From Sedimenticola sp. (GTDB taxonomy: Bacteria; Pseudomonadota; Gammaproteobacteria; Chromatiales; Chromatiaceae): a DNA stretch of 18,606 bases. The position numbers and the translations under genes were made by a program. The notes under the pieces were generated by a model. It saw nothing but the letters and a program-made list of their open reading frames with translations. It made no database searches and had not been told where the DNA came from. Where the stretch lies: positions 1 through 18,606 of the forward strand of contig JAUXBK010000020.1 in assembly GCA_030619405.1 (NCBI GenBank), in the 5' to 3' direction. Positions 1 to 6,798 of this stretch are shown here, in pieces; the first letter of the stretch is position 1; each line of letters begins with the position of its first letter.

Positions 1-94
1 AATCACAATAAGGATTCCACTCAATTTTTCATTCGCTCTACGAAACAATAGCTTGCACTCTGTACGCACGACTCCTTGCAGGATCTTAGGTTAA
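1..94 (-). repeat. Partial copy of a dispersed inverted-repeat element, cut by the window edge
   Basis: The reverse complement of this stretch aligns with 4257-4350. Shared blocks include AGATCCTGCAAG, CGTAGAGCGAAT and GAGTGGAAT-C-TTATTGTGATT, the last with one mismatch in about 22 bases. At 4257-4428 the full element has two long arms. Only one arm and part of the spacer are present here, so the other arm should lie to the left of base 1. It sits just upstream of the acyl carrier protein gene and may carry part of its leader. What mobilises this family is not visible. Confidence 0.75.
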
Positions 95-128
95 ACACAA
101 CTGACACAATAAATTAACCGGGCCAACT

Positions 129-374
129 ATGGAACAGGAAATCTATCCGGCGATCGTCAAGGCTATCGCCACCCAGAAACGTCTGGATCCTTCCCAGGTA
201 TCCATTGATTCCACACTGCAGGAACTGGGGATCTCATCTTTGGATGCGATCACCATTGTGTATGAAATCGAAGACCTTTTCGAGATCGAGGTCGCCAACG
301 AACAACTGGAAAACCTGCAGAGCGTCAGGGACATAGTGGACGGTATCACGAAACTGGTCCAGGCCAAAGGCTGA
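129..374 (+). CDS. Acyl carrier protein (phosphopantetheine carrier)
   Basis: This is an 81-residue acidic protein with the length and pattern of a type II acyl carrier protein. The motif LGISSLDAITIV places the likely phosphopantetheine attachment serine at Ser37 (the DSL motif reads SSL here), at the start of helix II. Helix III is rich in Glu and Asp, as expected for docking to ketosynthases. It is followed after 3 nt by a ketosynthase, so the two are almost certainly co-transcribed and work together. The SSL variant, in place of the DSL typical of housekeeping AcpP, and the absence of fabD, fabG or acpP neighbours argue for a specialised carrier rather than the primary fatty acid ACP. The product it carries cannot be told from this window. 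The ribosome binding site is weak. Confidence 0.93.
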   Translation: MEQEIYPAIVKAIATQKRLDPSQVSIDSTLQELGISSLDAITIVYEIEDLFEIEVANEQLENLQSVRDIVDGITKLVQAKG

Positions 375-377
375 CCG

Positions 378-1583
378 GTGCCGAAGCGGGTAGTTATTAC
401 CGGGCTGGGGGCTATTTCCGCGCTGGGTCAGTGGACGCAGCCGTTCTGGGAGGCACTGGTTGCCGGCAGGTCCGGAATCGGCCCGTTGCAGAGCTTTTCA
501 GAGACAGATATAAAGACCCCGATCGGGGCTCAGGTGGCGGAATTCGATCCGGGTGCCCATTTTTCACCATCGGTCCTGCCATTGTTGGACCGCCACAGCC
601 AGTTTGCGCTGGTGGCGGCGAGAGAGGCGGTGGTGGATGCGGGATTGAGCCCATCGAGACTGCGCTCAGGAGGGGCCGTGATCGCTACCGGCTGCGGTGG
701 AAAGGAGACCGACGAGGAGACCTACAGTCGTCTCTACAAGGAGGGGAAGCGGCGGGTCCATCCTCTCACTATACCGCGTGGAATGCCGAGTGGGGCCGTC
801 AGCCAGGTCAGTATGCAACTGGGTGTGGCCGGGCCGGTCTTCACTGTCTCCAGCGCCTGTGCCTCGACTAACCATGCCGTAGCCCAGGCAGCGATGATGA
901 TCCAGAGCGGCCTGGTGGAGATCGCGATCGCCGGGGGGGCCGATGCCCCCTTCACCTATGGGTTGCTGAAATCGTGGGAGGCGATGCGCGTGCTCAGTGC
1001 CGACACCTGTCGCCCCTTTTCCGCCGATCGCAGTGGCCTGGTGCTGGGAGAGGGTGCCGGGATGGTGGTGTTGGAATCCCTGGATCACGCCCGTCGGCGG
1101 GGTGCGGAGATATACGCAGAGCTGGCCGGATTCGGCATGTCGGCAGACGCCAGTCATATCACTGACCCCTCTGCCGACGGGGCTGCCCGGGCCATCCGAT
1201 CTGCACTGGAGAATGCGGCTGTTGCGCCGGAGACGATCGACTACGTCAATGCCCATGGCACCGGGACACAAGCCAACGATGTGACCGAGACGCGAGCACT
1301 GCGGCAGGTGTTCGGTGCCCACGCGGAGCGGCTTGCGATCTCTTCGACCAAGTCCATGCACGGCCATGCCCTGGGTGCGTCCGGCGGGCTGGAGCTGGTG
1401 GCCACGGTGCTGGCTCTGAAGTCGGGGGTAGTGCCTCCCACGGCCAATTTCACCCGCCCCGGAGAGGGGTGCGACCTGGATTACCTGCCCAACCAGGCCC
1501 GTGAGCAGGATATCGAATGGGCGATCTCCAACTCCTTTGCCTTTGGCGGGCTGAATGCCGTGCTGGTAGTACGACGTATCTGA
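378..1583 (+). CDS. Beta-ketoacyl-ACP synthase, FabF (KAS II) type
   Basis: This 401-residue condensing enzyme would catalyse decarboxylative Claisen condensation of an acyl thioester with malonyl-ACP. The full catalytic set is visible: nucleophile Cys161 in SSACAST, His293 in NAHGTGT, and Lys325 with His330 in KSMHGHALGASGG. The C-terminal Gly-rich NSFAFGGLNA motif is also present. The start is GTG at 378, 3 nt after the ACP stop, with an AAAGG-like site upstream. This gives MPKRVVITG, the usual first beta strand of the family. Length and motifs indicate an intact, active enzyme rather than a chain length factor, which would lack the Cys. The dedicated ACP suggests a specialised fatty acid or polyketide-like product, but the remaining enzymes would have to lie outside the window. 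FabF-family assignment is firm; the pathway is unknown. Confidence 0.95.
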   Translation: MPKRVVITGLGAISALGQWTQPFWEALVAGRSGIGPLQSFSETDIKTPIGAQVAEFDPGAHFSPSVLPLLDRHSQFALVAAREAVVDAGLSPSRLRSGGAVIATGCGGKETDEETYSRLYKEGKRRVHPLTIPRGMPSGAVSQVSMQLGVAGPVFTVSSACASTNHAVAQAAMMIQSGLVEIAIAGGADAPFTYGLLKSWEAMRVLSADTCRPFSADRSGLVLGEGAGMVVLESLDHARRRGAEIYAELAGFGMSADASHITDPSADGAARAIRSALENAAVAPETIDYVNAHGTGTQANDVTETRALRQVFGAHAERLAISSTKSMHGHALGASGGLELVATVLALKSGVVPPTANFTRPGEGCDLDYLPNQAREQDIEWAISNSFAFGGLNAVLVVRRI

Positions 1584-1606
1584 AACGCGCAGGCAGCAGA
1601 AAACTC

Positions 1607-1839
1607 TTCCTGATTACCCCTGAAACTCAGCCGTCCCCTGCCGCGGAAAAGAGCGACAAGCGGTGGAATTTAGTGGAGTTATTCAGGGCAAGCAGGCAAG
1701 GTCGTCTGCGGCAGGGATGCCGCAGCCGAGCATACAGGGATGTATTCACAGCGTGCCTTGCCTGCTTGCCCAGGATAACTCCGACTGCCCTATCGAAGTA
1801 TAAAAGCTTTGACGGCTGAGTTTCAGGGGTAGTCAGGAA
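1607..1839. mobile_element. 233-bp MITE-like element with 29-bp terminal inverted repeats
   Basis: The ends 1607-1635 and 1811-1839 are reverse complements over 29 bp with one mismatch (core ACCCCTGAAACTCAGCCGTC). The tetranucleotide ACTC lies directly outside both ends (1603-1606 and 1840-1843) and is a candidate target duplication. Inside is a second inverted pair built on GCAAGCAGGCAAGG (about 1690-1703) and CCTTGCCTGCTTGC (about 1757-1770), with a smaller GCGGCAGGGATGCCGC hairpin between them. No transposase is encoded, so it would need one supplied in trans. It lies 23 bp after the ketosynthase stop. Confidence 0.75.
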
Positions 1840-1915
1840 ACTCTTTGACAGGGTGAGAATACGATTCAACCTCCGCCGGTCCCCGAAAGGGTATAGGCAC
1901 AAAAAGCGTTGGCGA

Positions 1916-1929
1916 TTGATAAATCTCAA
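1916..1929 (+). promoter_or_regulatory. Possible FNR/DNR-type box upstream of the SLAC1-family gene
   Basis: The sequence TTGAT-AAAT-CTCAA matches TTGAT-N4-ATCAA at nine of ten half-site positions. A TACTGT hexamer lies where a -10 would be for a class II site centred at -41.5 (about 1952-1957). The implied transcript would start near 1964, some 70 nt before the gene. This is a pattern match only; AT-rich DNA can give such a match by chance. Confidence 0.4.
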
Positions 1930-2033
1930 TGCCAAGCCCTGATTAATAACTTACTGTTTCACTCAACTTAATTTCGGATGCACCGTAGGCGGATTCTGTC
2001 TGCCGGGTGTATGGATATAAAGGAGACATGACG

Positions 2034-2993
2034 ATGCACACACCATCCCGACTCGAGAATTTTCCTATCTCGTTTTTCGCCATAGTGATGGGACTTGCCG
2101 GTTTCACCATCGCCTGGGAAAAGACCCGGCAGACATTTGATCTCGACTGGAATGTGGGAGGGGCACTGATGCCGCTGACCGGGCTCGTGTTCCTGATTCT
2201 GCTGCTGTTCTATGGTTTCAAACTGGTCCGCTATAAAGATGCGGTGGCAGCGGAATTGCACAACCCGATCAAATTGAATTTTTTTCCGACTATCTCCATC
2301 AGTCTGATCCTCCTGTCGATCGGCTCGCTGCACTTGTCACACTCGTTGAGCCATGTGCTGTGGTTCACGGGGACGGCACTGCACTTGGTATTTACCTTCT
2401 ATGTGATGGATGTCTGGATCCATCATGACAAGTTCGAGGTCCACCACATCAACCCCGCCTGGTTCATTCCGGTGGTTGGTAATGTACTGGTGCCTATCGC
2501 TGGCATGGAACTGGGGTACACGGAGCTTTCCTGGTTCTTTTTCAGCATAGGCATGCTCTTCTGGCTGGTGCTGTTTGCCATCATCTTCTACCGGGTGCTG
2601 TTCCACAACCCACTGCCGGGCAAGTTGATGCCCACCTTCTTTATCCTTATCGCCCCGCCGGCAGTGGGATTCATCGCCTATATGAAGCTGACTGGCGAGC
2701 TGGATGCCTTTGGAAGAATACTCTACTACTCAGGTCTGTTTCTCACCCTGCTGCTTCTGACCCAGGCGAAAAGGTTCAGCCGGCTCCAGTTTTTTCTTTC
2801 CTGGTGGGCCTACTCATTCCCCTTGGCGGCCATCACCGTGGCAACGCTGGTGATGTATCAGAAGACTGCAATACCAACCTTTGCGGCGCTTGGCCTGATC
2901 TTTCTGGGGCTGTTGACCATCATCGTGCTCTTCCTGCTCTACAAGACCTTCAGAGCGATTGGTCATCATAAAATCTGTAGGCCGGAAGGGTGA
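2034..2993 (+). CDS. SLAC1/TehA-family anion channel (TDT family)
   Basis: This is a strongly hydrophobic protein of 319 residues. It opens with LENFPISFFAIVMGLAGFTIAW, characteristic of the tellurite-resistance/dicarboxylate transporter (TDT) family that includes TehA and plant SLAC1. About ten membrane helices follow, and the segments VGNVLVPIAG and WFFFSIGMLFWLVLF are also typical. I place the start at ATG 2034 because AAGGAG at 2020-2025 is 8 nt upstream; an ATG at 2028 is too close and a GTG at 2007 overlaps this site. Family members conduct or export small anions such as chloride, nitrate, sulfite or organic acids. The substrate cannot be read from the sequence. Nearby sulfur and nitrogen redox genes make sulfite, nitrite or nitrate attractive guesses, no more. 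It stands alone, flanked by repeat elements. Confidence 0.88.
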   Translation: MHTPSRLENFPISFFAIVMGLAGFTIAWEKTRQTFDLDWNVGGALMPLTGLVFLILLLFYGFKLVRYKDAVAAELHNPIKLNFFPTISISLILLSIGSLHLSHSLSHVLWFTGTALHLVFTFYVMDVWIHHDKFEVHHINPAWFIPVVGNVLVPIAGMELGYTELSWFFFSIGMLFWLVLFAIIFYRVLFHNPLPGKLMPTFFILIAPPAVGFIAYMKLTGELDAFGRILYYSGLFLTLLLLTQAKRFSRLQFFLSWWAYSFPLAAITVATLVMYQKTAIPTFAALGLIFLGLLTIIVLFLLYKTFRAIGHHKICRPEG

Positions 2994-3014
2994 TTGCAAC
3001 CTCTCATCCAGAGT

Positions 3015-3176
3015 CAGCAATTCTAAATGTGGAAAGAAACTCACCACGAAGGACTTGAAGGAGACGAAGAGATCTTGTTTTCAAATGTTTCTTCGTGGTC
3101 TTCGTGGTCTTCGTGCGCTTCGTGGTGAAAACCTTGATTTGGTGTCGGCACTCTGTTGCCACATTGAGAATTATTG
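3015..3176. mobile_element. MITE-like element, copy 1 (162 bp), with 9-bp target duplication
   Basis: The ends CAGCAATTCTAAATGTGGAA and, reversed, CAATAATTCTCAATGTGGCA form an imperfect terminal repeat (17 of 21 positions). Immediately outside lie two perfect copies of ATCCAGAGT (3006-3014 and 3177-3185), a 9-bp target site duplication. The inside is a hairpin made of tandem CACGAAG-type units (about 3032-3060 opposite 3088-3127). The left arm is more decayed than in copy 2. It lies 21 bp after the SLAC1 stop and encodes no transposase. The second copy is at 8822-8964 in reverse orientation. Confidence 0.88.
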
Positions 3177-3280
3177 ATCCAGAGTTGAAACAGACCCCTT
3201 GTTTGTGCTTTTCTAGGTGATAATAGGTAATGTCCGTTTCGGACTATACGGAATAAACAAGAATGGGGGAGAGGGCGTCT

Positions 3281-4123
3281 ATGCATCTGTCAGCGTTTGG
3301 AAAAATCGTTTTTGTTTCTGTTCTTCTGGCATTCGGCGGGGGGCCGCTATTGGCCCAGGAGATGGATCCGGCAGCTCGGGAGGTGGAGCAGGCACTCCAT
3401 TTGACGCCGAATATCGATAACGGCCGTAAGGCCTTCGCGATCTGTACCGTCTGTCACCGCCCTGAGGGGTGGGGGTCGGACGACGGTGTCTATCCCCAGA
3501 TCGCCGGCCAGATCAACAGCGTCATCATCAAGCAGCTGGCCGATATCAGGGCCAGAAATCGGGATAATCCGACCATGCGCCCCTTTACCTCACCACAGCT
3601 ACTGGGCGGGCCTCAGGAGATAGCAGACGTGGCGGCCTATATCTCCGGTTTACCCATGGATCCCTATAACGGGGTTGGCCCGGGCTTCAACCTGGAGCAT
3701 GGGAAGCAGGTCTATCAGAAAGAGTGCGCCGAGTGCCATGGTGATCAGGGTGAGGGTGACGAGAAGGAACATATCCCGGCGATCCGGGGGCAGCACTATC
3801 GTTACCTGTTGCGGCAGTTCGACTGGATCCGGATGGGCAAACGCCGTAATGCAGACTCCAAGATGGTCAAGCAGATCAAACGCTTCTCTTCCCGTGACGA
3901 GACGTCTGTTCTGGATTATGTCTCGCGCCTGCACCCGCCCAAGGGGCAATTGGGTCAGCCCGGCTGGCAGAATCCGGATTTCCCCAAATATTCCCGTGGG
4001 CCGATGTCGCGGCCACCGTTTCAGCCACCCCCCAGGCCGGTGCCTCCCATGAGACCGCAAGGGTTCGAGCGGCCGGAACGTCCGGTCCCACCACCACGTT
4101 TTCGCCCCTCCGGTATGGAGTAA
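3281..4123 (+). CDS. Exported dihaem cytochrome c, c4-like, with proline-rich tail
   Basis: The 280-residue precursor has a signal peptide (GKIVFVSVLLAFGGGPLLA, cleavage near AQ|E). Two haem-binding sites follow, CTVCH at Cys55 and CAECH at Cys149, about 94 residues apart as in two tandem class I domains. TMRPF after the first haem offers a likely axial Met, as in cytochrome c4. The region from about residue 240 is rich in Pro and Arg and is unlike normal c4 proteins, which end soon after the second domain. ATG 3281 is chosen over ATG 3263 because a GGGGGAGAGGG purine run precedes it and the signal peptide then starts normally. A periplasmic electron carrier between the quinol-oxidising chain or FccAB and terminal reductases is likely. 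It appears to be monocistronic. Confidence 0.88.
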   Translation: MHLSAFGKIVFVSVLLAFGGGPLLAQEMDPAAREVEQALHLTPNIDNGRKAFAICTVCHRPEGWGSDDGVYPQIAGQINSVIIKQLADIRARNRDNPTMRPFTSPQLLGGPQEIADVAAYISGLPMDPYNGVGPGFNLEHGKQVYQKECAECHGDQGEGDEKEHIPAIRGQHYRYLLRQFDWIRMGKRRNADSKMVKQIKRFSSRDETSVLDYVSRLHPPKGQLGQPGWQNPDFPKYSRGPMSRPPFQPPPRPVPPMRPQGFERPERPVPPPRFRPSGME

Positions 4124-4184
4124 TCTGAAGCCAGGAACAGGCGGCTACCTCGCGACTTGCTGCTGCGTAGTCATAAGGCATATT

Positions 4185-4541
4185 AGCCGCGGATTAACGC
4201 GGACTACACACGGATAAAGCCAATGACCCAAAGATGGGGCACAATTGCTCAATGAGTTGAACCTAGATCCTGCAAGTGATCGTGCTTTCCGAGTGCAACA
4301 TATTGATTCGTAGAGCGAATTTGCGATCGAGTGGAATACTTATTGTGATTTCCAAGGGAGCAAATATCGCTCTACGGATCAAGAGATTGTGCTATGTGAG
4401 CGTGAGCACTTGCAGGATCTGGGTTGAAGGTTACTGGGGCGGATATCGGGCTGCCAATCAATAGCTGCGTCCAAATCAGGAGAGTTCAAGCAACTTGTTT
4501 GATCAAATGAATCCGTGTCTTATCTGCGTTAATCCGCGGCT
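4185..4541. repeat. Nested inverted repeat, outer pair
   Basis: The block AGCCGCGGATTAACGC at 4185-4200, continuing to ACACGGAT near 4215, recurs in reverse complement at 4511-4541 (ATCCGTG...GCGTTAATCCGCGGCT). The two arms enclose a second, independent inverted repeat at 4257-4428, as if one element had inserted into another. Units of this GGATTAACGC type look like a dispersed intergenic repeat. No flanking duplication was found. Apart from the enclosed repeat, this long gap (4124-4676) holds no convincing gene. Confidence 0.6.
4257..4428. repeat. Inverted-repeat element with about 66-nt arms
   Basis: The left arm, 4257-4322, and right arm, 4362-4428, are imperfect reverse complements. Both keep TTSAACC-AGATCCTGCAAGTG at the outside and CGTAGAGCGA-TTT at the inside. 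A spacer of about 40 nt includes GAGTGGAATACTTATTGTGATT. A partial copy of this element, in reverse orientation, is at 1-94. RNA from either strand would fold into a long hairpin. A short open frame across it (4276-4464) has no protein-like character. Confidence 0.75.
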
Positions 4542-4571
4542 GAATGTCTTTATTATTTCGTGAGCGGATAC

Positions 4572-4596
4572 AAAAAAAGCAGGCCGAAGCCTGCTT
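4572..4596 (-). terminator. Rho-independent terminator of fccAB
   Basis: Read on the minus strand, this is a perfect 8-bp stem AAGCAGGC / GCCTGCTT closed by a TTCG tetraloop, followed by a run of T. It lies about 80 nt after the fccB stop. The UUCG loop is especially stable in RNA. There is no T-tract on the plus strand, so it acts in one direction. Confidence 0.93.
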
Positions 4597-4676
4597 GAAA
4601 ATCCCGTCTGCTATTATTCTGCCTCCAGCCCGGATCCGGTGTCCCTGCCGGGTCTTTTATGGGCCGAAGTAACGAC

Positions 4677-5966
4677 TCAGCCGAAGATGTCGCTGGTTAT
4701 ATTTTTGAACCAGCTATGCGCGTACAGCACTTCCCGCTTGAACTGTTCAGCGCTGGCATCGACCGGCGTCAGACCACCGGATACCTTGGTGATCTTGGAA
4801 CGGTCTTCCGCCAGACGGTAGACAGCCGCAACCGAGAAGCCATGATCCTTGCCTGCGATGGAGTAGCAGGTGTTGACATAGGAGGGGATTTCAGGCTCCT
4901 TGCCGTTCAACATGGCCATGACAGCGGCAGCGCAGACCTTGGCCTGGGAATTTGCTGAGTAGCCGGATTTTGGCATGCCGGTGGCAATACTGGCGTCACC
5001 AATGATGTGAATTCCCGCATGAATGGTGGATTCGAATGTCAGCAGATCGATGGGACACCAGCCGGCGTCATTGGTCAGACCGGCCGTGGAGGCGATCTTG
5101 CCCGCCTTCTGGGCCGGGATGATGTTCAGCACGTCCGCCTTGATCTCGTCTCCAAATGCCGTCGTCACGGTGTTGCTGCTGGCGTCGACCTTGACTATTC
5201 CCGACTCCTCCTGCTGCCCGTGCCACTCGATCATGGCGTTGTCGGTCTCATATCCGTAGAACTTCTTCCAGGCGCTGGTGAACAGGCCCATCTTGGAGAA
5301 TTTCGGCTTGGGATCCAGGATAAGGACCTTGGATTTGGGTTTCTTGTGCTGCAGATACATGGCAATCTGGCTGGCCCGCTCATAGGGGCCCGGCGGGCAG
5401 CGGAAGGGATTCGACGGGGGGGCTATGACCACGGTGCCGCCGTCTTTCATGGCCTCCAGCTGCTTGCGCAGCAGGGCGGTTTGTGGGCCGGCCTTCCAGG
5501 CATGCGGGATTTTCTGGGCAACCTTGGCATTGTAGCCTTCGATCTTGTCCCAGATGAAATCGATACCGGGTGCGACGATACAGCGGTCGTAGGCGAAATC
5601 GCCGTGGCCAATGGTCTTGACCACCTTTGCCTTGGGGTCGATGCCGCTGACCACGTCGTTGACCACCTTGACCCCATGTTTTGCCAGACCTGAGTAGCCG
5701 AACTTGATGGAGTCCAGGGTGCGGTCCCCACCCAGCACCTCGTTGCTCATGTAGCAGGTGTAGTAGTGCTTGTTGGCCTCGATCAGGGTGACCTCGACAC
5801 TGGGATCGGCCATGCGGATGTACTTGGCAGCGGTTGCACCGCCGGTGCCGCCACCGACAACGACCACTTTTTTACTGGCACCCAGCGCAATGTAGGGCGC
5901 GCCAATCATGCCGACTGCCGTGGCTGCGCCGGCGGTCTGGATAAATCCTCTACGAGTGATTCTCAT
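4677..5966 (-). CDS. fccB: Flavocytochrome c sulfide dehydrogenase, FAD subunit
   Basis: This 429-residue precursor oxidises sulfide in the periplasm and passes electrons to the haem subunit. The N-terminus is a Tat signal (RRGFIQTAGAA, mature start near residue 30), as expected for a protein that folds around FAD before export. A Rossmann motif, VVVVGGGTGGATAAKYI, follows. Three cysteines fit those known in the Allochromatium vinosum enzyme once the signal is removed: Cys71 (Cys42, covalent flavin link), Cys190 (Cys161) and Cys367 (near Cys337), the last two forming the redox disulfide. The dimerisation/C-terminal domain is complete. The start is supported by TAGGAG about 9 nt upstream. It follows fccA by 18 nt and the operon ends at the terminator near 4584. 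SoxF is a close relative, but no sox genes are in the window. Confidence 0.97.
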   Translation of the reverse strand: MRITRRGFIQTAGAATAVGMIGAPYIALGASKKVVVVGGGTGGATAAKYIRMADPSVEVTLIEANKHYYTCYMSNEVLGGDRTLDSIKFGYSGLAKHGVKVVNDVVSGIDPKAKVVKTIGHGDFAYDRCIVAPGIDFIWDKIEGYNAKVAQKIPHAWKAGPQTALLRKQLEAMKDGGTVVIAPPSNPFRCPPGPYERASQIAMYLQHKKPKSKVLILDPKPKFSKMGLFTSAWKKFYGYETDNAMIEWHGQQEESGIVKVDASSNTVTTAFGDEIKADVLNIIPAQKAGKIASTAGLTNDAGWCPIDLLTFESTIHAGIHIIGDASIATGMPKSGYSANSQAKVCAAAVMAMLNGKEPEIPSYVNTCYSIAGKDHGFSVAAVYRLAEDRSKITKVSGGLTPVDASAEQFKREVLYAHSWFKNITSDIFG

Positions 5967-5984
5967 TGTGTCTGATCTCCTACC

Positions 5985-6605
5985 TTATTTCTGCTGACTG
6001 GCGTAATAGCTGAGAAGGGCCTGAATGCTGGCGCTGCCTTTCTTATCGAGCATCTTCTTCATTCTTTTCTTCATCTTCTTTGGTGAATCCCGATCTCCAG
6101 CGTTGAAGTCGGCGAACTGCCAGACCAGGTAGGGGGTCCACTGTCCGGCCAGCACGCCGGCATCGTCTTCGGCCGATGTGCCACCTTCGGCATGACATTT
6201 TTCGCAGTATTTATCGTGGAGTTTCGCCCCTGTTTTGACCAACTTGGCATCGAAGCTCTGTTTTGCCTGGGTGAAGGGCTCGTCACCGTAATATTTCGCC
6301 AGGGACTTGAACTCCTCTGCGTTATAGCCTTTGGCGATGCGTCCCATGATGGTCGAAGGGATCTCACCGTTGGCATAGCCTTCCATGGTCTCGACGAAGT
6401 AATCCGTAGAGAGACCGGCAATGGTGGGGGTTGCTGGACCCTGACTGGCGCCGTCGGTGCCGTGGCAGCCGGCACAGGTGTCGGCCAGCATCTTTGGGTT
6501 GGCGCCCATCATGAGTTTCGGTTTGCTGTCGGCGAGGGCGCCGGACGATGCCCCGATTGCCAGCCCTGTGACCAGAATGGCCGTGGTAAAGGTTTTATAC
6601 GCCAT
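5985..6605 (-). CDS. fccA: Flavocytochrome c sulfide dehydrogenase, dihaem cytochrome subunit
   Basis: This 206-residue precursor has a Sec signal peptide ending near SSGALA|DS. It carries two haem sites, CAGCH at Cys44 and CEKCH at Cys134, spaced as in two tandem class I domains. The size fits the roughly 21-kDa dihaem FccA of purple sulfur bacteria. IMGRIAKGY after the first haem may hold the axial Met. A Lys-rich stretch (PKKMKKRMKKMLDKK) near residue 175-189 could be an interaction surface. It takes electrons from the flavin subunit and passes them to soluble cytochrome c. The start has a strong AGGAGG site about 5 nt upstream. It is the first gene of the fccAB operon; the 193-nt gap before it must hold the promoter, though no clear box was seen. 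Confidence 0.95.
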   Translation of the reverse strand: MAYKTFTTAILVTGLAIGASSGALADSKPKLMMGANPKMLADTCAGCHGTDGASQGPATPTIAGLSTDYFVETMEGYANGEIPSTIMGRIAKGYNAEEFKSLAKYYGDEPFTQAKQSFDAKLVKTGAKLHDKYCEKCHAEGGTSAEDDAGVLAGQWTPYLVWQFADFNAGDRDSPKKMKKRMKKMLDKKGSASIQALLSYYASQQK

Positions 6606-6798
6606 GATACCTCCTCAGTTATGGTGTTCTGTTTTTCTGGGTTTTAAGTGGTGGACAGGGCAGTATGCCTATCCTTACTATGCCCGGGGTGAACTGGAGT
6701 GCATTGCCACCCACGGCATGGTTTGTTCCGGCCTTTCGTTATCACCGGGAACCCGCCCCGACACCTTTGGGCGCCAAGCTGGTCTTGTTATTTTCTGG
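6606..6798 (-). other. Leader and presumed promoter region of fccAB
   Basis: No open frame of quality is present on either strand in this gap. It must contain the fccA promoter and the 3' end of the ankyrin gene transcript. No FNR-like box, terminator or clear -35/-10 pair could be defended. Short repeated GGCATA blocks occur around 6660-6685 on the minus strand but do not form a convincing operator. Confidence 0.4.

Noticed and set aside
666..1367. Long minus-strand open frame inside the ketosynthase gene
   Set aside because: The plus frame has the complete catalytic triad; the reverse frame shows no recognisable domain.
3028..3130. CRISPR-like array of CACGAAG/CTTCGTG units
   Set aside because: The units are 7-10 nt, face each other as hairpin arms and have no spacers; terminal repeats and a target duplication show a MITE instead.
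4276..4464. Small open frame in the gap before fccB
   Set aside because: It lies on an inverted repeat and its peptide has no protein-like pattern or ribosome site.
4495..4510. FNR-like TTTGATCAAA palindrome
   Set aside because: The half-sites have no 4-nt spacer and there is no gene with a suitable start nearby.
5007..5693. Plus-strand open frame opposite fccB
   Set aside because: fccB has conserved FAD and cysteine motifs over the same bases; the reverse frame is a shadow.
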